This document shows, piece after piece, positions 24,348-34,441 of a stretch of 64,000 nt of DNA. Positions within the stretch are counted from its first letter, which is position 1. Each line of letters begins with the position of its first letter. This stretch comes from Sparassis latifolia. Lineage: Eukaryota; Basidiomycota; Agaricomycetes; Polyporales; Sparassidaceae. The notes beneath the pieces were generated by a model that was given only the letters and a program-made list of their open reading frames with translations, did not search any database and was not told the DNA's origin. The position numbers were made by a program, and so were the translations under genes. The stretch is taken from the NCBI GenBank assembly GCA_018466975.1, contig CM031562.1:310001-374000 (forward strand), given 5' to 3'.

Positions 24348-24651
24348 CACACCACAGAAGAAGACGTCTGTACCGCATCGAGAACGATAGAGCCCGAGGC
24401 ACACCCCATCTCGTAGCCGCATGCTTATATGCGATTTGTCCGGTGCATCTGGGAGACCCGCGTGCTATATTCATCACGAAAAGTAGACCACATCATATCG
24501 AGGCAGAGCATAGTCAGTGCGCATGAACTTCCGCGATGTGGAAGTATCGGGGGCCTCGCATGCTTGTCACTATGTGATGTTTTTCTGCTCTGACATTGTT
24601 GTTCGTCGCTTGATGTGTGGGCCTATCAATGGAGGACCCACTATCCTATAT

Positions 24652-24701
24652 GGATAATTCTATTGGGAAACCCTCAGAAACCCGGAAACCCCAAGAAACC
24701 C
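24652..24701 (+). repeat. Left terminal inverted repeat of the MITE
   Basis: Pairs with 25200-25249 on the opposite strand; contains three GAAACCC-type blocks. Confidence 0.85.
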
Positions 24702-25199
24702 GGGTTTCTGAGGCTGCTCGGAGAAACCCCTCAATGTGGAAACTTGTGGGGTTTCCCTCTCCGGAGGAAGTTTCGGACTCCGGCCGGACGCCCTCCTGGG
24801 GCGGCCATGTTGGCATCATCGTTTGTGCGGGAAGGCAGGGCAGACTCACTGCTCAGCTTCTCATGGCAGTTGACGAGAGATCGAGAGACCTTGCCTGCAT
24901 GCACTCTCCATATTCTTAAAGTAAATTTTCGCAAGAATGGGAGAGGGAGAGGGAAAATTGGCACCCGCCGTAAGCCTTGTCAGTGCCGCCCAACGCGTCC
25001 TGTTCACGTACATAGAGTGTACCTCCTGTGTGATCGGTAAGCCCTGAATCAACTTACAATTTCGCAGCGAGGCCTCTGCTACGGGGAGGCCGCACTTTAC
25101 TCACTTTCAGAAAGGGTCTGCAAGCGCGGCTCCCCATCAAAACCGGCCGGCTGTCAACGGTCTCCCTTGCACAGAAACCAGGTTGCTGAGCAACTTAAG

Positions 25200-25249
25200 G
25201 GGGTTTCTGGGGTTTCCGGGTTTCTGGGGGTTTCTCAATAGAATTATCC
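25200..25249 (-). repeat. Right terminal inverted repeat of the MITE
   Basis: Reverse complement of 24652-24701 with a few mismatches and a one-base indel near the inner end. Confidence 0.85.
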
Positions 25250-25254
25250 TATAT

Positions 25255-26669
25255 CTAGGCCTCTGCATTTTCTGCAGTACACGCGTACGGTGGAGAAACC
25301 ATCAGGGAGTGAGCCTCCGCCAAATACCAAACGAGCCTTCTGGGGAGTCCGAGTCACTGGCAGTCGCGCCAAAATATTTGGGCAGCACAGATTTTTGAGA
25401 ATATTACTGCGATCGACGTCCGTCTAGCGAGGTTACAGTGCGAGTATTTCCCAGGCATTGTCGGGGTATCTGGATCGGATGGGCCTGCCAGTGTGTGCTT
25501 GGACCGGGCGTGTGACTCGCGACGCGCTTCGTCACTAGTCACGTTCGCGACGCGTCGACTGTGAGAAATCACCACTCTTCAGAACCTTCGTGTGCTAGTA
25601 CCGCTCGTCTACCACCTCGGACGCGTCATGCCTAACTCGCGGTACATGTTCTCCATTTTCAGGAGGTAGGAGTCGCTGTCGAGGACACTACGAGGATCCA
25701 GGCCTGCCTCTGGCCAGCCGCAGAAACAGAACTAGCAACCATCCCTGGCAGCCACGCCAGCGCCGCACGCGCAGTTCGACTTCGCCTTCGAACCCCGCGC
25801 CGACGTGAAAGAACCGATTGGCCCAAGCTGTCCCCGAGCTCGTCGCACTTCGGTTGCCCAAGCTTCATGCATCATGCATCATGGCTCTGGTTCGCACGTT
25901 TCCACTCCATTCCACGCCATGCTCGGATTGCTCTGCGAACGCACAGCACATCCAGTTCCGTTGGCTCCAAGTCCGACGCCTGGTCATCCGAAGGTCGCCC
26001 GCGGCCCAATCCTCCAACTCGGGGCTCCTCTCCTCTCTTCTCTTCCGTGATGACCCTCGCTGCTCACTCGCCGGTCTACTGTATACCGGGCGTGGTGCGC
26101 GACAGCACAGCTGACATACAATGGGCGCTAAGGCCTGCCGAGTACGGCCGCATCAATATCGCCGCACCAATATCCTCCCAGACCCAGACGACACTCGCCC
26201 GAACCGGCCCAAAGCCCACCACCTCCGAGCCAATCACACCCAACACCCGCGCGGCCAATCAGCTGTGGCGTTCTCGAGCCCTCGACCAGAGCTACTCCTA
26301 CGTGATATCCCCGAGCGCCGAGCGCCGAACGAGAGCTAGGCCGTTCAGCAGCGATCGGCGCTACCGCTACGTACCCGCACACCCCTCTGACGTGTCGTCT
26401 GGCAAAAATGCCTCCTCCCATGGGCCAATCGATTAATCACGTCCCAAAAGCAAAATTTATCCAACTGAGTAATAGTCTACGAGTATATTGATATTGATAC
26501 ACGATAACACGGCAATGCATTCTATATGATTCTTCGGTACGCCGCTATCTACACGTGCGTACGGCGGGTGCATATATGATATTCGATACGCCGCTATCTA
26601 CACGATCGAATACGATAGCACCACGAGCCCCAAAGCGAAAAAAAAGCAGAGCAAGGAGGGGCAGGCAGC
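25255..26669. other. GC-rich stretch without a supported gene
   Basis: Long open frames here (up to about 190 codons) follow from the high GC content and lack recognisable motifs or splice patterns. Several CCAAT pentamers occur around 26,220-26,430. The 3' end of the minus-strand ETT1-like gene lies at 26,670. Confidence 0.4.
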
Positions 26670-28558
26670 TCAGCTCTCGTCCATCGCGTCCGTGTCCGCG
26701 TCCGCGTCGAGCCCGAGGTCGGCGCCCGCCTCGAGCTGTGCGCGCGCGTACAGCTCTTCGCGCGCGGCCGCGTCCGCCGTCAGGTTCGCCAGCGTGATGA
26801 GCGCCTCGACCAGCTATGCGCCAACCAACCCAGTCAGTCACAACAGAAAAGGCGGGGATCAGCGCGCTCACCAACGGCGTGTTCTCGTCCTCCGGCGCAC
26901 GCGCCCCGCCGCCCTCGCACGCTCAAAGAACGTCACAGCATTGCCCAGCCCCTCCCGCGCCTCCCCCGCCTCCCGCGACGCCAACACGTCCATCCCCTCG
27001 CCCTCCTCGAGCGCGCCCTCGACGCCCTCCGCAGCCGCCTCGCCGACGACGAGCCAGCACCGCCCGCGCGCGGCGTTCAGCGGCGCGCGCCACGCGTCCA
27101 GCTCCGCCTCCATCCGCATCTGCGTGAACACACTGTCCGCCCACGCCGCCCACTCCGCGCGCTGCGCCGCCGCGGGCAGGCGCTCCGCCACGCCCAGCAC
27201 CTCCGACGCGAGCGTGAACAGCTCCTTCGCGCGCGAGAACCGCGGGTCCACCTGCTGCCGCTGCTGCTGCTGCCGATGCTGCTGCTGCCGATGGTGCCGC
27301 TGCCGGGGTGGGGGAGGCGCGGGCTGGTAGACCTGCGACGGCGGGTTGTGCGAGCCCGCGTAGTGCACGTGCGGCATGTGGAAGATCCCGCGCGAGAACT
27401 GGTCCATGGCGAGCACGAGCAGCTCGTGCGCGCTCGCCGAGTGCAGGAGCGCGCGGCGCGAGACGGGCGGGCGCACGCCCGCGATCGCCGCGAAGGGCGA
27501 GCCGGGCGGCCACGCGGGCTCCGCGGCGCTGAACGGCGAGAGCGTCGGCAGGTAGCAGTAGTTGTTGTCGTCCGTCCCGCCCCCGGCGGCGGCCTTGGCG
27601 ACGGCGATGGAGTGCGCGACCTTTTCGTCGGCGAGCGCGACGAGCGTGCGGCCCCAGACGATGGCCATGCGCCAGTCCTCGGCGTCGTTGGCGCCGTAGC
27701 CGCTCGTGCGGCTGGGGAGGTTCTCGCCGGTCTCGAAGACGTCGAGGGCGCCGAGCCAGTAGGCGGAGGCGTCGCGCGGCTCGGCGGGGAGCGCGAGGGC
27801 GGGGTCGGCGGCGAGGATGTTGCCGGCGAGGAAGAGCGCGGAGCCGAAGAGGGCGTGGAAGGCGGTGGGCTGCTCGCGGTAGGCGGCGGGCCGGGTGTGC
27901 GCGTCGTGGGTCCAGTCGCGCGCGATGCGGTCGTCGGTGGGGGTGAGCACGTCGGGCGAGCGCGAGTGGCGCGCGCTGGTTTCGGTGAAGATGACGGAGG
28001 GGTCGCGGTGCACGGTCAGGAAGCGGGTGCACTCGCGGATGACGGCGCGCAACAGGGGCAGGGCCTCCTCCGCATCGTCGCCTGGCGGTATAGATGAGCG
28101 ATGCGCCGCGCGCAGAGGCGGAGCAGGGAGAGATACTCACAGTCGGACCGATCCGCTGCGCGGGTGAAAAGCGCCTTCAAATTTTGCCAGTCTTCAAAGT
28201 CGACGGTGCACGTCTCCTTCCCCTTGGTGCTGCTGGTCATAGCCACAGGCGAGCCGAGCTCATACGGAGTGTGGGGACGCGAGGGGAAGGGAGAGAAGGA
28301 CGAGGCAGAAAAGTCGGGGCCGGAGAAGCGGCGACGCTTGGAGCTGCCTGAGCTGTAGCTGCGACCGTCCTCGTCGCCGTCCGAGAGGTCGCTGTCGCGG
28401 GTACTGGCAGGTGCTTTCGGGGGCTCGGCAGCGGCGGGCCTAGACGCGGGGGAGTCGCGCCGGCCCTTCCAGAGCCCTCTCGGCCGTTTCTGCCCATGGG
28501 GCGCGGGGTGGGACGAGGACGGACCAGCGAAGGGAAAGGCGGCGGGGGCGGCGTTCAT
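26670..28558 (-). CDS. ETT1-like protein (tentative), GC-rich
   Basis: Resembles fungal ETT1 (enhancer of translation termination 1), a nuclear protein that promotes stop-codon recognition; the match is from memory of the family and not certain. The start at 28558 gives MNAAPAAF, then KRPRGLWKGRR and a Ser/Pro-rich linker. The conserved domain has DWQNLKALFTRAAD, then (after an intron of about 54 nt, donor near 28,145) DDAEEALPLLRAVIREC, FHALFGSALFLAGNI, YWLGALDVFETGENLPSRTSG and DWRMAIVWGRTLVALADEK. A Gln/His tract (around 27,250-27,310) comes from CTG/CTGCCG repeats on the plus strand. The last exon after a 26,866-26,817 intron reads LVEALITLANLTADAA and ends in an acidic tail. Around 26,900 the sequence expected before it (PEDENTPL) is in a different frame from the main exon, so a frameshift or an alternative donor is needed. 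Confidence 0.6.
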
Positions 28559-29891
28559 GACAGCGAGCATAGCGGCGAGGAGAATTGGGCGGAGGCTGCA
28601 TTGGATGTTCCCGTATTTGAGCAGAGAGGATGCAGAGCCAGACTGAGCCTGGCTGCGAGCGGAAGCCAGGCAGGGTCTGGCCCGCGACCCAAACTGCCCG
28701 TCCACCGCCCAATCAGCTCCCGCGCAGGCCCTGCCCAGTGCACTATTTGTATTCCTCCGCCGTCTCGCCCATCATCCCATCCAGGTCTCGCCTCCACAAC
28801 CGTCAGCCCCCGATAATAAGCATCCCTCTCTGCGCCCTTGCCCACACGCGGTGCACCTCACCACATTCATACACCGCGCCATCGCCCGATTCCGAAGACC
28901 ACGTCCAGGCGTCATCATCGGCTTCCCCCAGCCAATCGGCGTCTCCCTCCAATCGCATCGCCCTCCTGTCGATTTAGGCTTGGACGAGCGGTGCTGTCCA
29001 ATCGCCGTCCTCCGTGCCAGGCCCAGGTGTGTCCATGTTCTGCACTATATACAGTGCCATCCATTGCACCGCTGCACGCCTCGTTATGACGCTAGGGCAC
29101 AGTTCCATGCGACCGTATCACGCATCTCTCCAGCAGCCACCACCTGCATCAACCCCCGGCCGGGACTTGTTGATCTCCTTGACCAATCCTTGACTCATCC
29201 CACCCGGCCGCAGTTCGCTACGCTTGCGAACAGGCGGCCACGCCATCTCTTGTCCAACAGCCACTTTGCACTCTCGGGCTATCCACGTATGTCAGGCTCT
29301 GCTGGGAATCCCGAAGAGCGGTCCTCGTCGCCTCGCAGCCGTGTTCTCCTCCCGCACATAGGACCGACCCGTTGTCGAAACGGTCGCCCCGGGGACTATG
29401 TAGGTCCAGCCAGCGCCACATTAACGTCGTCTTGACCGCGTCATATGGAAGAGGCCCGCGAGCCAATCACAGGCCGTCGAACCATCCCACCTCTCTCGCT
29501 CTGGAGTCTCGTCCCAGTTCCAAACCACTGGTCGTCTCGGTTCTTGCGCCGATATCTCCGTCCGCGGCGCGGCGTCCTCGTCCGAAGCGCAATTACTGTG
29601 CTATTAGCGACAACTCCCCCCGCGGCGGGCTCCAGGACAACGCGGACGCGGACGCTAACCCACATGTTCGAACACCCACGCGCCCCTGTCCAGCCCGCAC
29701 ACATCCGTCAGCGTCCCCTGCGTGCCCGCGCTCCGGACGACGCCACCAAAGTGCGGACGCTGTGCTAATCTGGTCGCTGCGCGCGTCGACTTGCTCCGCC
29801 GCGCAAGTGGTCCTATTGTCGTGCCGGATTGCGCGCGTTCGACGGAGGTTAATATGTGGTGGATAGCGGGAGGGGGTGAACTTGGGACGGG
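28559..29891. other. Upstream region of the ETT1-like gene, no gene seen
   Basis: GC-rich, pyrimidine-rich spacer with several CCAAT motifs on either strand (for example near 28,708, 28,930 and 29,465). Open frames on all sides look like GC artefacts. Confidence 0.4.
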
Positions 29892-30177
29892 GAGCGAGGT
29901 GGGTATTATACATACGCGCTTCGTATGCCCCCGCGCGTGCCGGTGCGTCCGTGACGTCATGGCATCTTCTCCTCGTTGGGCGGAGCTTCATTGATGTTTT
30001 GCCCACCATGCGCACGTACGGCGGAAAAACCGGGGCGTGGGTCCGTGCGACAGTGGCGCGAACGTCGTATGCATGAGCGGGGCAACTCGCGTTGGCGAAC
30101 GGGTTCTCCGTAGCGGTGCATGAGAGCAGGATCCTGAGCGATAATGAATGGTGCAAACGACGTGTCGGAGCAGAAAG
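29892..30177 (+). repeat. Tandem repeat unit 1 (about 280 bp)
   Basis: Begins GAGCGAGGTGGGTATTATAC and is repeated immediately downstream. Landmarks shared by both units: CGCGCTTCGTAT, GCGTCCGTGACGTCATGGCA, TTGATGTTTTGCCCACCATG, GGGCGTGGGTCC, GCAGGATCCTGAGCGATAAT. Identity by eye is over 90%. Confidence 0.9.
29952..29959. promoter_or_regulatory. CRE-like palindrome in repeat unit 1
   Basis: Perfect TGACGTCA, the consensus for ATF/CREB-type bZIP factors, which fungi possess. There is no proven target gene nearby. Confidence 0.4.
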
Positions 30178-30455
30178 AGCGAGGTCGGTATGTACGCGCT
30201 TCGTATACCCCCCCGCGCGTGCCGGTGCGTCCGTGACGTCATGGCATTTTCTCCTCGTTGGGCGGAGCTTCATTGATGTTTTGCCCACCATGCGCACGTA
30301 CGGCGGAAAAACCGGGGCGTGGGTCCGTACGACAGTGGCGCGAACGTCGTTGAGCGGGGCAACTCGCGTTGGCGAACGGGTTCTCCGTAGCGGTGCATGA
30401 GAGCAGGATCCTGAGCGATAATGAACGGTGCAAACGACGTATCGGAGCAGAAAAA
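30178..30455 (+). repeat. Tandem repeat unit 2 (about 280 bp)
   Basis: Second copy of the preceding unit, offset by 280 bp (for example CGCGCTTCGTAT at 29,915 and 30,195). It differs by scattered substitutions and a few short indels, including loss of a TATGCA present in unit 1 and extra C residues. Confidence 0.9.
30234..30241. promoter_or_regulatory. CRE-like palindrome in repeat unit 2
   Basis: The same perfect TGACGTCA at the equivalent place in the second tandem unit. Confidence 0.4.
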
Positions 30456-30549
30456 CATCACATAGTGAAAAGCACGTCGCCTCGCGGCCCCGAAAGGAAA
30501 ATTCGCGTACTAAGTCCTGCAGTAATTATCTCGTCTAATTTCTACAGGG

Positions 30550-30710
30550 CGTCGAAGGTCGTACTGCCTCGCCTTCCCGATTCGGGCTCGCACGTTACGA
30601 TCGAGCCGGAGGCGGATGTATATCATATATCTGCCACTGAGATATGTCACATATTTATTATTCCAACTACCCGTCCCCACTCCTCGGCTTCGTCCTCTTC
30701 GAACACATTG
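30550..30710 (+). repeat. Dispersed repeat, copy 1
   Basis: Shares the order of blocks ACTGCCTCGCCTTCCCGATT, TTACGATCGAG, CCACTGAGAT, TTTATTATTCCAACTAC and CTCCTCGGCTTCGTC with copies at 30,918 and, in part, 31,295. Confidence 0.8.
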
Positions 30711-30917
30711 CGACGAAACGCAGTCTATCCGTGTGAACGACACGCAAAGACCCGTCGTCGCAGCCGCAGCAGCAGAGTCGCGTGTTACACGAAAGTGGCG
30801 GGGATTGGCCGGGGGATATCCAATAATAATTTGCTTCGGTGTCAGTGTCAGTGTCAGTTACAGTAAGTACTCTGAAAATTCGCTCATTGCCATTTACGCC
30901 ACAGCGGGCTCGCGCGC

Positions 30918-31075
30918 TGCTCGGAGGTCGCGGACTGCCTCGCCTTCCCGATTCGGGCTTGCACCTCTTTTACGATCGAGGCGGGGGCGGGGGCGGAGGT
31001 ATATAATCTGCCACTGAGATGTGGTTCATGTTTATTATCCCAACTACGTACTCCTCGGCTTCGTCTTCTACGACG
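30918..31075 (+). repeat. Dispersed repeat, copy 2
   Basis: Diverged copy of 30,550-30,710, with an expanded GGGGGC run and several substitutions. Confidence 0.8.
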
Positions 31076-31294
31076 TTCGTCCATCTATCGAGGAAGAAAA
31101 GACTCCTCGCGTGCAGCTTCCGGAGGTGTGGCAGGCGAGAGTGGGACCTGGAGGATATTGAACCTTTGGCCGGTTTCTAGATGTTTCAGCTCAAGATTCG
31201 CTCGATGTGCGGTCATGTACGCGCGGCGAAAAAGAGAACGCACATAGCTACCCCAAACGTCCGTGTCCGTGTTCCGCGCCGTAATTTTCACGGT

Positions 31295-31385
31295 TCGCGT
31301 ATACTTTGGCCGCCTTCCGACGGTTCGGGGCTTCCACCCATTACGATCGAGCCGGAGGCGGAGGCATGTCTCCCACTGAGATAGG
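31295..31385 (+). repeat. Dispersed repeat, partial copy 3
   Basis: Contains GCCTTCCGACGGTTCGGGGCT, TTACGATCGAGCCGGAGGCG and CCCACTGAGAT in the same order, but lacks the 3' part. Confidence 0.65.
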
Positions 31386-31583
31386 GCACTAATTGAGTGA
31401 AGCTTACCGTGCGCACCCACGCTGAACGAACACAAACAGGCCAGCGCCCGATGGCTGCGGTCGGGGGAGTGACCTGCGGGCATTCGATATTCGCGTGGAC
31501 GACGTCGACGCGGCAGCGGTTTTCGAATTTTGCGACCTTTCACTAGCCTCGCGCTTCATGCTTCGCGTGTCTGATTTTTCGGC

Positions 31584-31683
31584 GCGGGTTGGAGCGAAAC
31601 CCGCCAGTTCTACCGCTGACCTGCGGGCATTCGATATTCCGCGTCCCGGCCTGCGCCCAATCGAAGACGTAGTTGTGCAAGAC
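31584..31683 (+). repeat. Duplicated block A, copy 1
   Basis: Bounded by GCGGGTTGGAG and CGAAGACGTAGTTGTGCAAG. A short piece of it (ACCTGCGGGCATTCGATATT) also occurs at about 31,470. Confidence 0.8.
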
Positions 31684-31736
31684 CGGTCTCCCGCGCGGGC
31701 CCCCTCCCGAAGGTATATGGACGAGCGAATTCGGAA

Positions 31737-31832
31737 CGGGTTGGAGAAACCCGCCAGTTCTACCGCTACTTGCAGGACTCCATGTGTCCCCATCCCGGAC
31801 TGCGCCCAATCGAAGACGTAGTTGTGCAAGAC
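31737..31832 (+). repeat. Duplicated block A, copy 2
   Basis: Second copy about 153 bp downstream: GAAACCCGCCAGTTCTACCG and GCGCCCAATCGAAGACGTAG are identical, the middle is diverged. Confidence 0.8.
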
Positions 31833-34441
31833 GGCGACTGCCCACCTTCACGCTTCAAGCCCTGCACGACCAGGAGATGGTCCTCGTGTTCATCCATCGC
31901 GGAAACATCAGGCTAGGCATCCACAGCCCGCCCACCCATCCGGAAGGCGATCTGTCTGCGCAGACGGACGTCAAGACCATCCGAGTCGCCGTATCCCAAC
32001 GAGAGCAGGAACGCGGCGTATCTTCCGGGAATCACCGTGTTGGGCAGTGCCCCGTTATTTCTACAAGGTTCCTGCGACCCAAGAGCTCGTAGACGCGGTC
32101 GCCTGCGCCGAGTATCCTGCGCGTGAGACCGTGGTGCAGAGGTTCACACCCCCGGTCCCTGATTATTACTGGATGAACGGGTTACGGTAGGAGACCCTTG
32201 ACCAGCTGCAGCATCCACTGTCGTGAGGCACAACTGCGAGTGGGAGGCATGCGACAGGCTGGGCGAGAGGTGGGATAGCGCCGATTAGTCCTCGCTGATA
32301 CTGAACGTCTCGCCTGGACCCTACCGTCTACGTACTCATCACATACCCACGCGGGCTCTGGAGGGCTCTCGAACGCACACAGCACGCACGGACCTATCAG
32401 CTGATATCAATAGCGCAGAGCGCCATCTCACGGCCGAAAGCCCGATGGCGCTGACGCTCGAGCATGGACGCTGGGGCGTGCCGGCGATTGGCTGGCTGCC
32501 ACATTCTCGCATTCTCGCTGACGCGCATGTGTAACGTCTGCCCGGTCTAATGAGAATTTCGCTCGGTGTGATTGGCTCAGTCGACGCTGGGCTGGCGGCC
32601 ATGGCTAGCATTTGGGCCAGCGAGGTCGAGTGCGGTCGAGGGCGCGGCATCGTGTTCTCCGTATCATGATATCACAGCGTGTGCACTGTGGTCAGTGCGG
32701 TGCCAGCACTGATAGTAACATACGCAGCAGGCGTCCCTGTATGCGCCAGCCCATTTTTAACGCGTCCAGCAGTCGTGGCAGACCGGCATTCGTCCAGGAT
32801 GAGTGAGCAGCGTGGTCATCAACACGGAGGAGAGAAGCTCGAGGACGGGTCGCAGTCGACCTTCGAATGACCAGGTTCTCATGTGTGTGGATGCCTCGTC
32901 ATTGATCCGATTCTTCAGAGTAGGGAAGACGGTTGGCGGACCAGCCAAGTGAGCATGACGTCTTGTGTATATTCACAAGACGTAGCGACGAACAATCCAA
33001 TTACGACGTGGAATGAAAATGCGCGAGCCAGATAACGTGAGCAACGAGAACGTCAGAATGAGAAGTTTGGATCAGTTGATTCCCTCAGAGGACAGAGACG
33101 CCTTCGGTCGACCGGCACCTTGAATTCGCGAAGAGAAGTATGGGCGACTTCATGGCGTTGGTATCCCCCGGGTCGGAATTCCGTGATCGTCGATAGGGAA
33201 AATTTGGCTGTAATCACGGAGGTAAGTAATGAGACCATGGCTGGGATTCTGGGAAGATAGGAATACAGAAGCACTCTGCTTGGAAGATGCTCGAAGAGCG
33301 GTGATGTAACACGAGATGTCGAACTTTGACGTGGAATTAGCCGCATGCAACGTCGAAGAGCGCACAGATAGTTCCTCACGCAAAAACTTGGCTTTCTGCA
33401 TGAGTGGAGGTATTAGAGTATATCGTTCGTGAGGCCTTGAGGAGTAATGCTGACGATAGCGAATCATGATCGAAGTCCGCCGTGCAGAGATTGATTCGTT
33501 CTCCCAGAGCGGGTGGGATAGGTTCTGCAACTCGTTGTGCGTCGGAACCAGTGATTCTCCACCAATCGACGGCTCCTCCGAAGGGTCATTCTCGTACAAT
33601 GCCGACCGAAAGTCCAGAACGAGGTAACAGACACAAGGATACACTGGCAGGCATCGCACAATCCTCACGGCCCCTACTCACCTACAATGTCAGCGGTCAA
33701 GGATGCAGTGAGATGATGTGATCCTGATGTTGATCACAGCTCGCTGCGTGGGGCCCTAAGCGTCAATGTGATTGGTCCGTGCCGCACTGTTCAGGACCAT
33801 TCTCTCTAACATTGCAGGAGGTCGGATATATTGGTGAATGCTATCTGAAGACGCTAGATTTCGACCCTCGTCCATGCACCTCTATCGGAAGAAATCGAAG
33901 CTCATGGTCGCGCGTCTTAGCCATAACCGCCATTCTCCGAGACGGACAATAATGAAAGCAGTGTCTCTATGAATCTATGATCTATCATGCGTTTTGTATT
34001 CTTGCGGCATGATTATTCCTTCACACGGTTTCCATGAGAGTGCGTAGATGTTCTCTTTCGACTGAGATGTTCGTATTCGAATTTGAATGCCATTTCATTC
34101 TATAGCGCGCTCGAGCTCTATTCGCCCCATAGATGTGGTCAGCTCTATGTGTGGAAATCAGGGTTGTTACCTTCGTTCATTAGTTCTTGGACCACGTCGT
34201 CTGACTCATTATAACAGGATTGCACCGCATGTCAGTAAACGTCACTTGCCGCTGTTGCCTAGCGCTGAACTTCACCGCAGACCCTATCTTCCAACTTGTT
34301 TATCATTCGAAACAGCCAATAATAGCATGATAAGTATCTCTATGCTATGTTGATACACAGACATATGATTCTTAGTTCCCATCTTAAGCTTCTTCAATGC
34401 GGCCCATATAGCCGTAGCCGAACCGCATCTGTAGCCGTGCC

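Larger units (their letters stand above)
24652..25249. mobile_element. MITE with about 50-bp terminal inverted repeats
   Basis: The left end begins GGATAATTCTATTGGGAAAC and the right end is the inverted copy, ending TCAATAGAATTATCC. Roughly 50 bp match with a few differences, including several GAAACCC blocks. Both ends are flanked by TATAT (24647-24651 and 25250-25254), a target-site duplication. The 598-bp interior has no transposase-like frame, so it is a non-autonomous element that must have been moved by an enzyme encoded elsewhere. A TA or TATAT target would suit a Tc1/mariner-like or related DNA transposon; the superfamily is not decided. Confidence 0.88.
30456..34441. other. Gene-poor region with duplications
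   Basis: Apart from the repeats listed separately no gene could be supported over almost 4 kb. A plus-strand stretch at about 31,870-32,190 has protein-like text in two successive frames (VLVFIHRGNIRLGIHSPP, then YFYKVPATQELVDAV), which might be a broken gene; the family was not recognised. Confidence 0.4.

Noticed and set aside
27250..27310. CTG/CTGCCG repeat as an independent microsatellite
   Set aside because: It codes for the Gln/His tract of the ETT1-like protein in frame; worth noting only as part of that gene.
27276..28097. A 273-codon plus-strand open frame
   Set aside because: Antisense shadow of the same GC-rich exon, composed of Val/Gly/Arg/Glu runs.
26923..28140. A 405-codon open frame overlapping the ETT1-like gene
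   Set aside because: It is Arg/Ala/Gly-rich text from another frame of a very GC-rich exon, with no motifs; the neighbouring 394-codon frame carries the conserved-looking domain.
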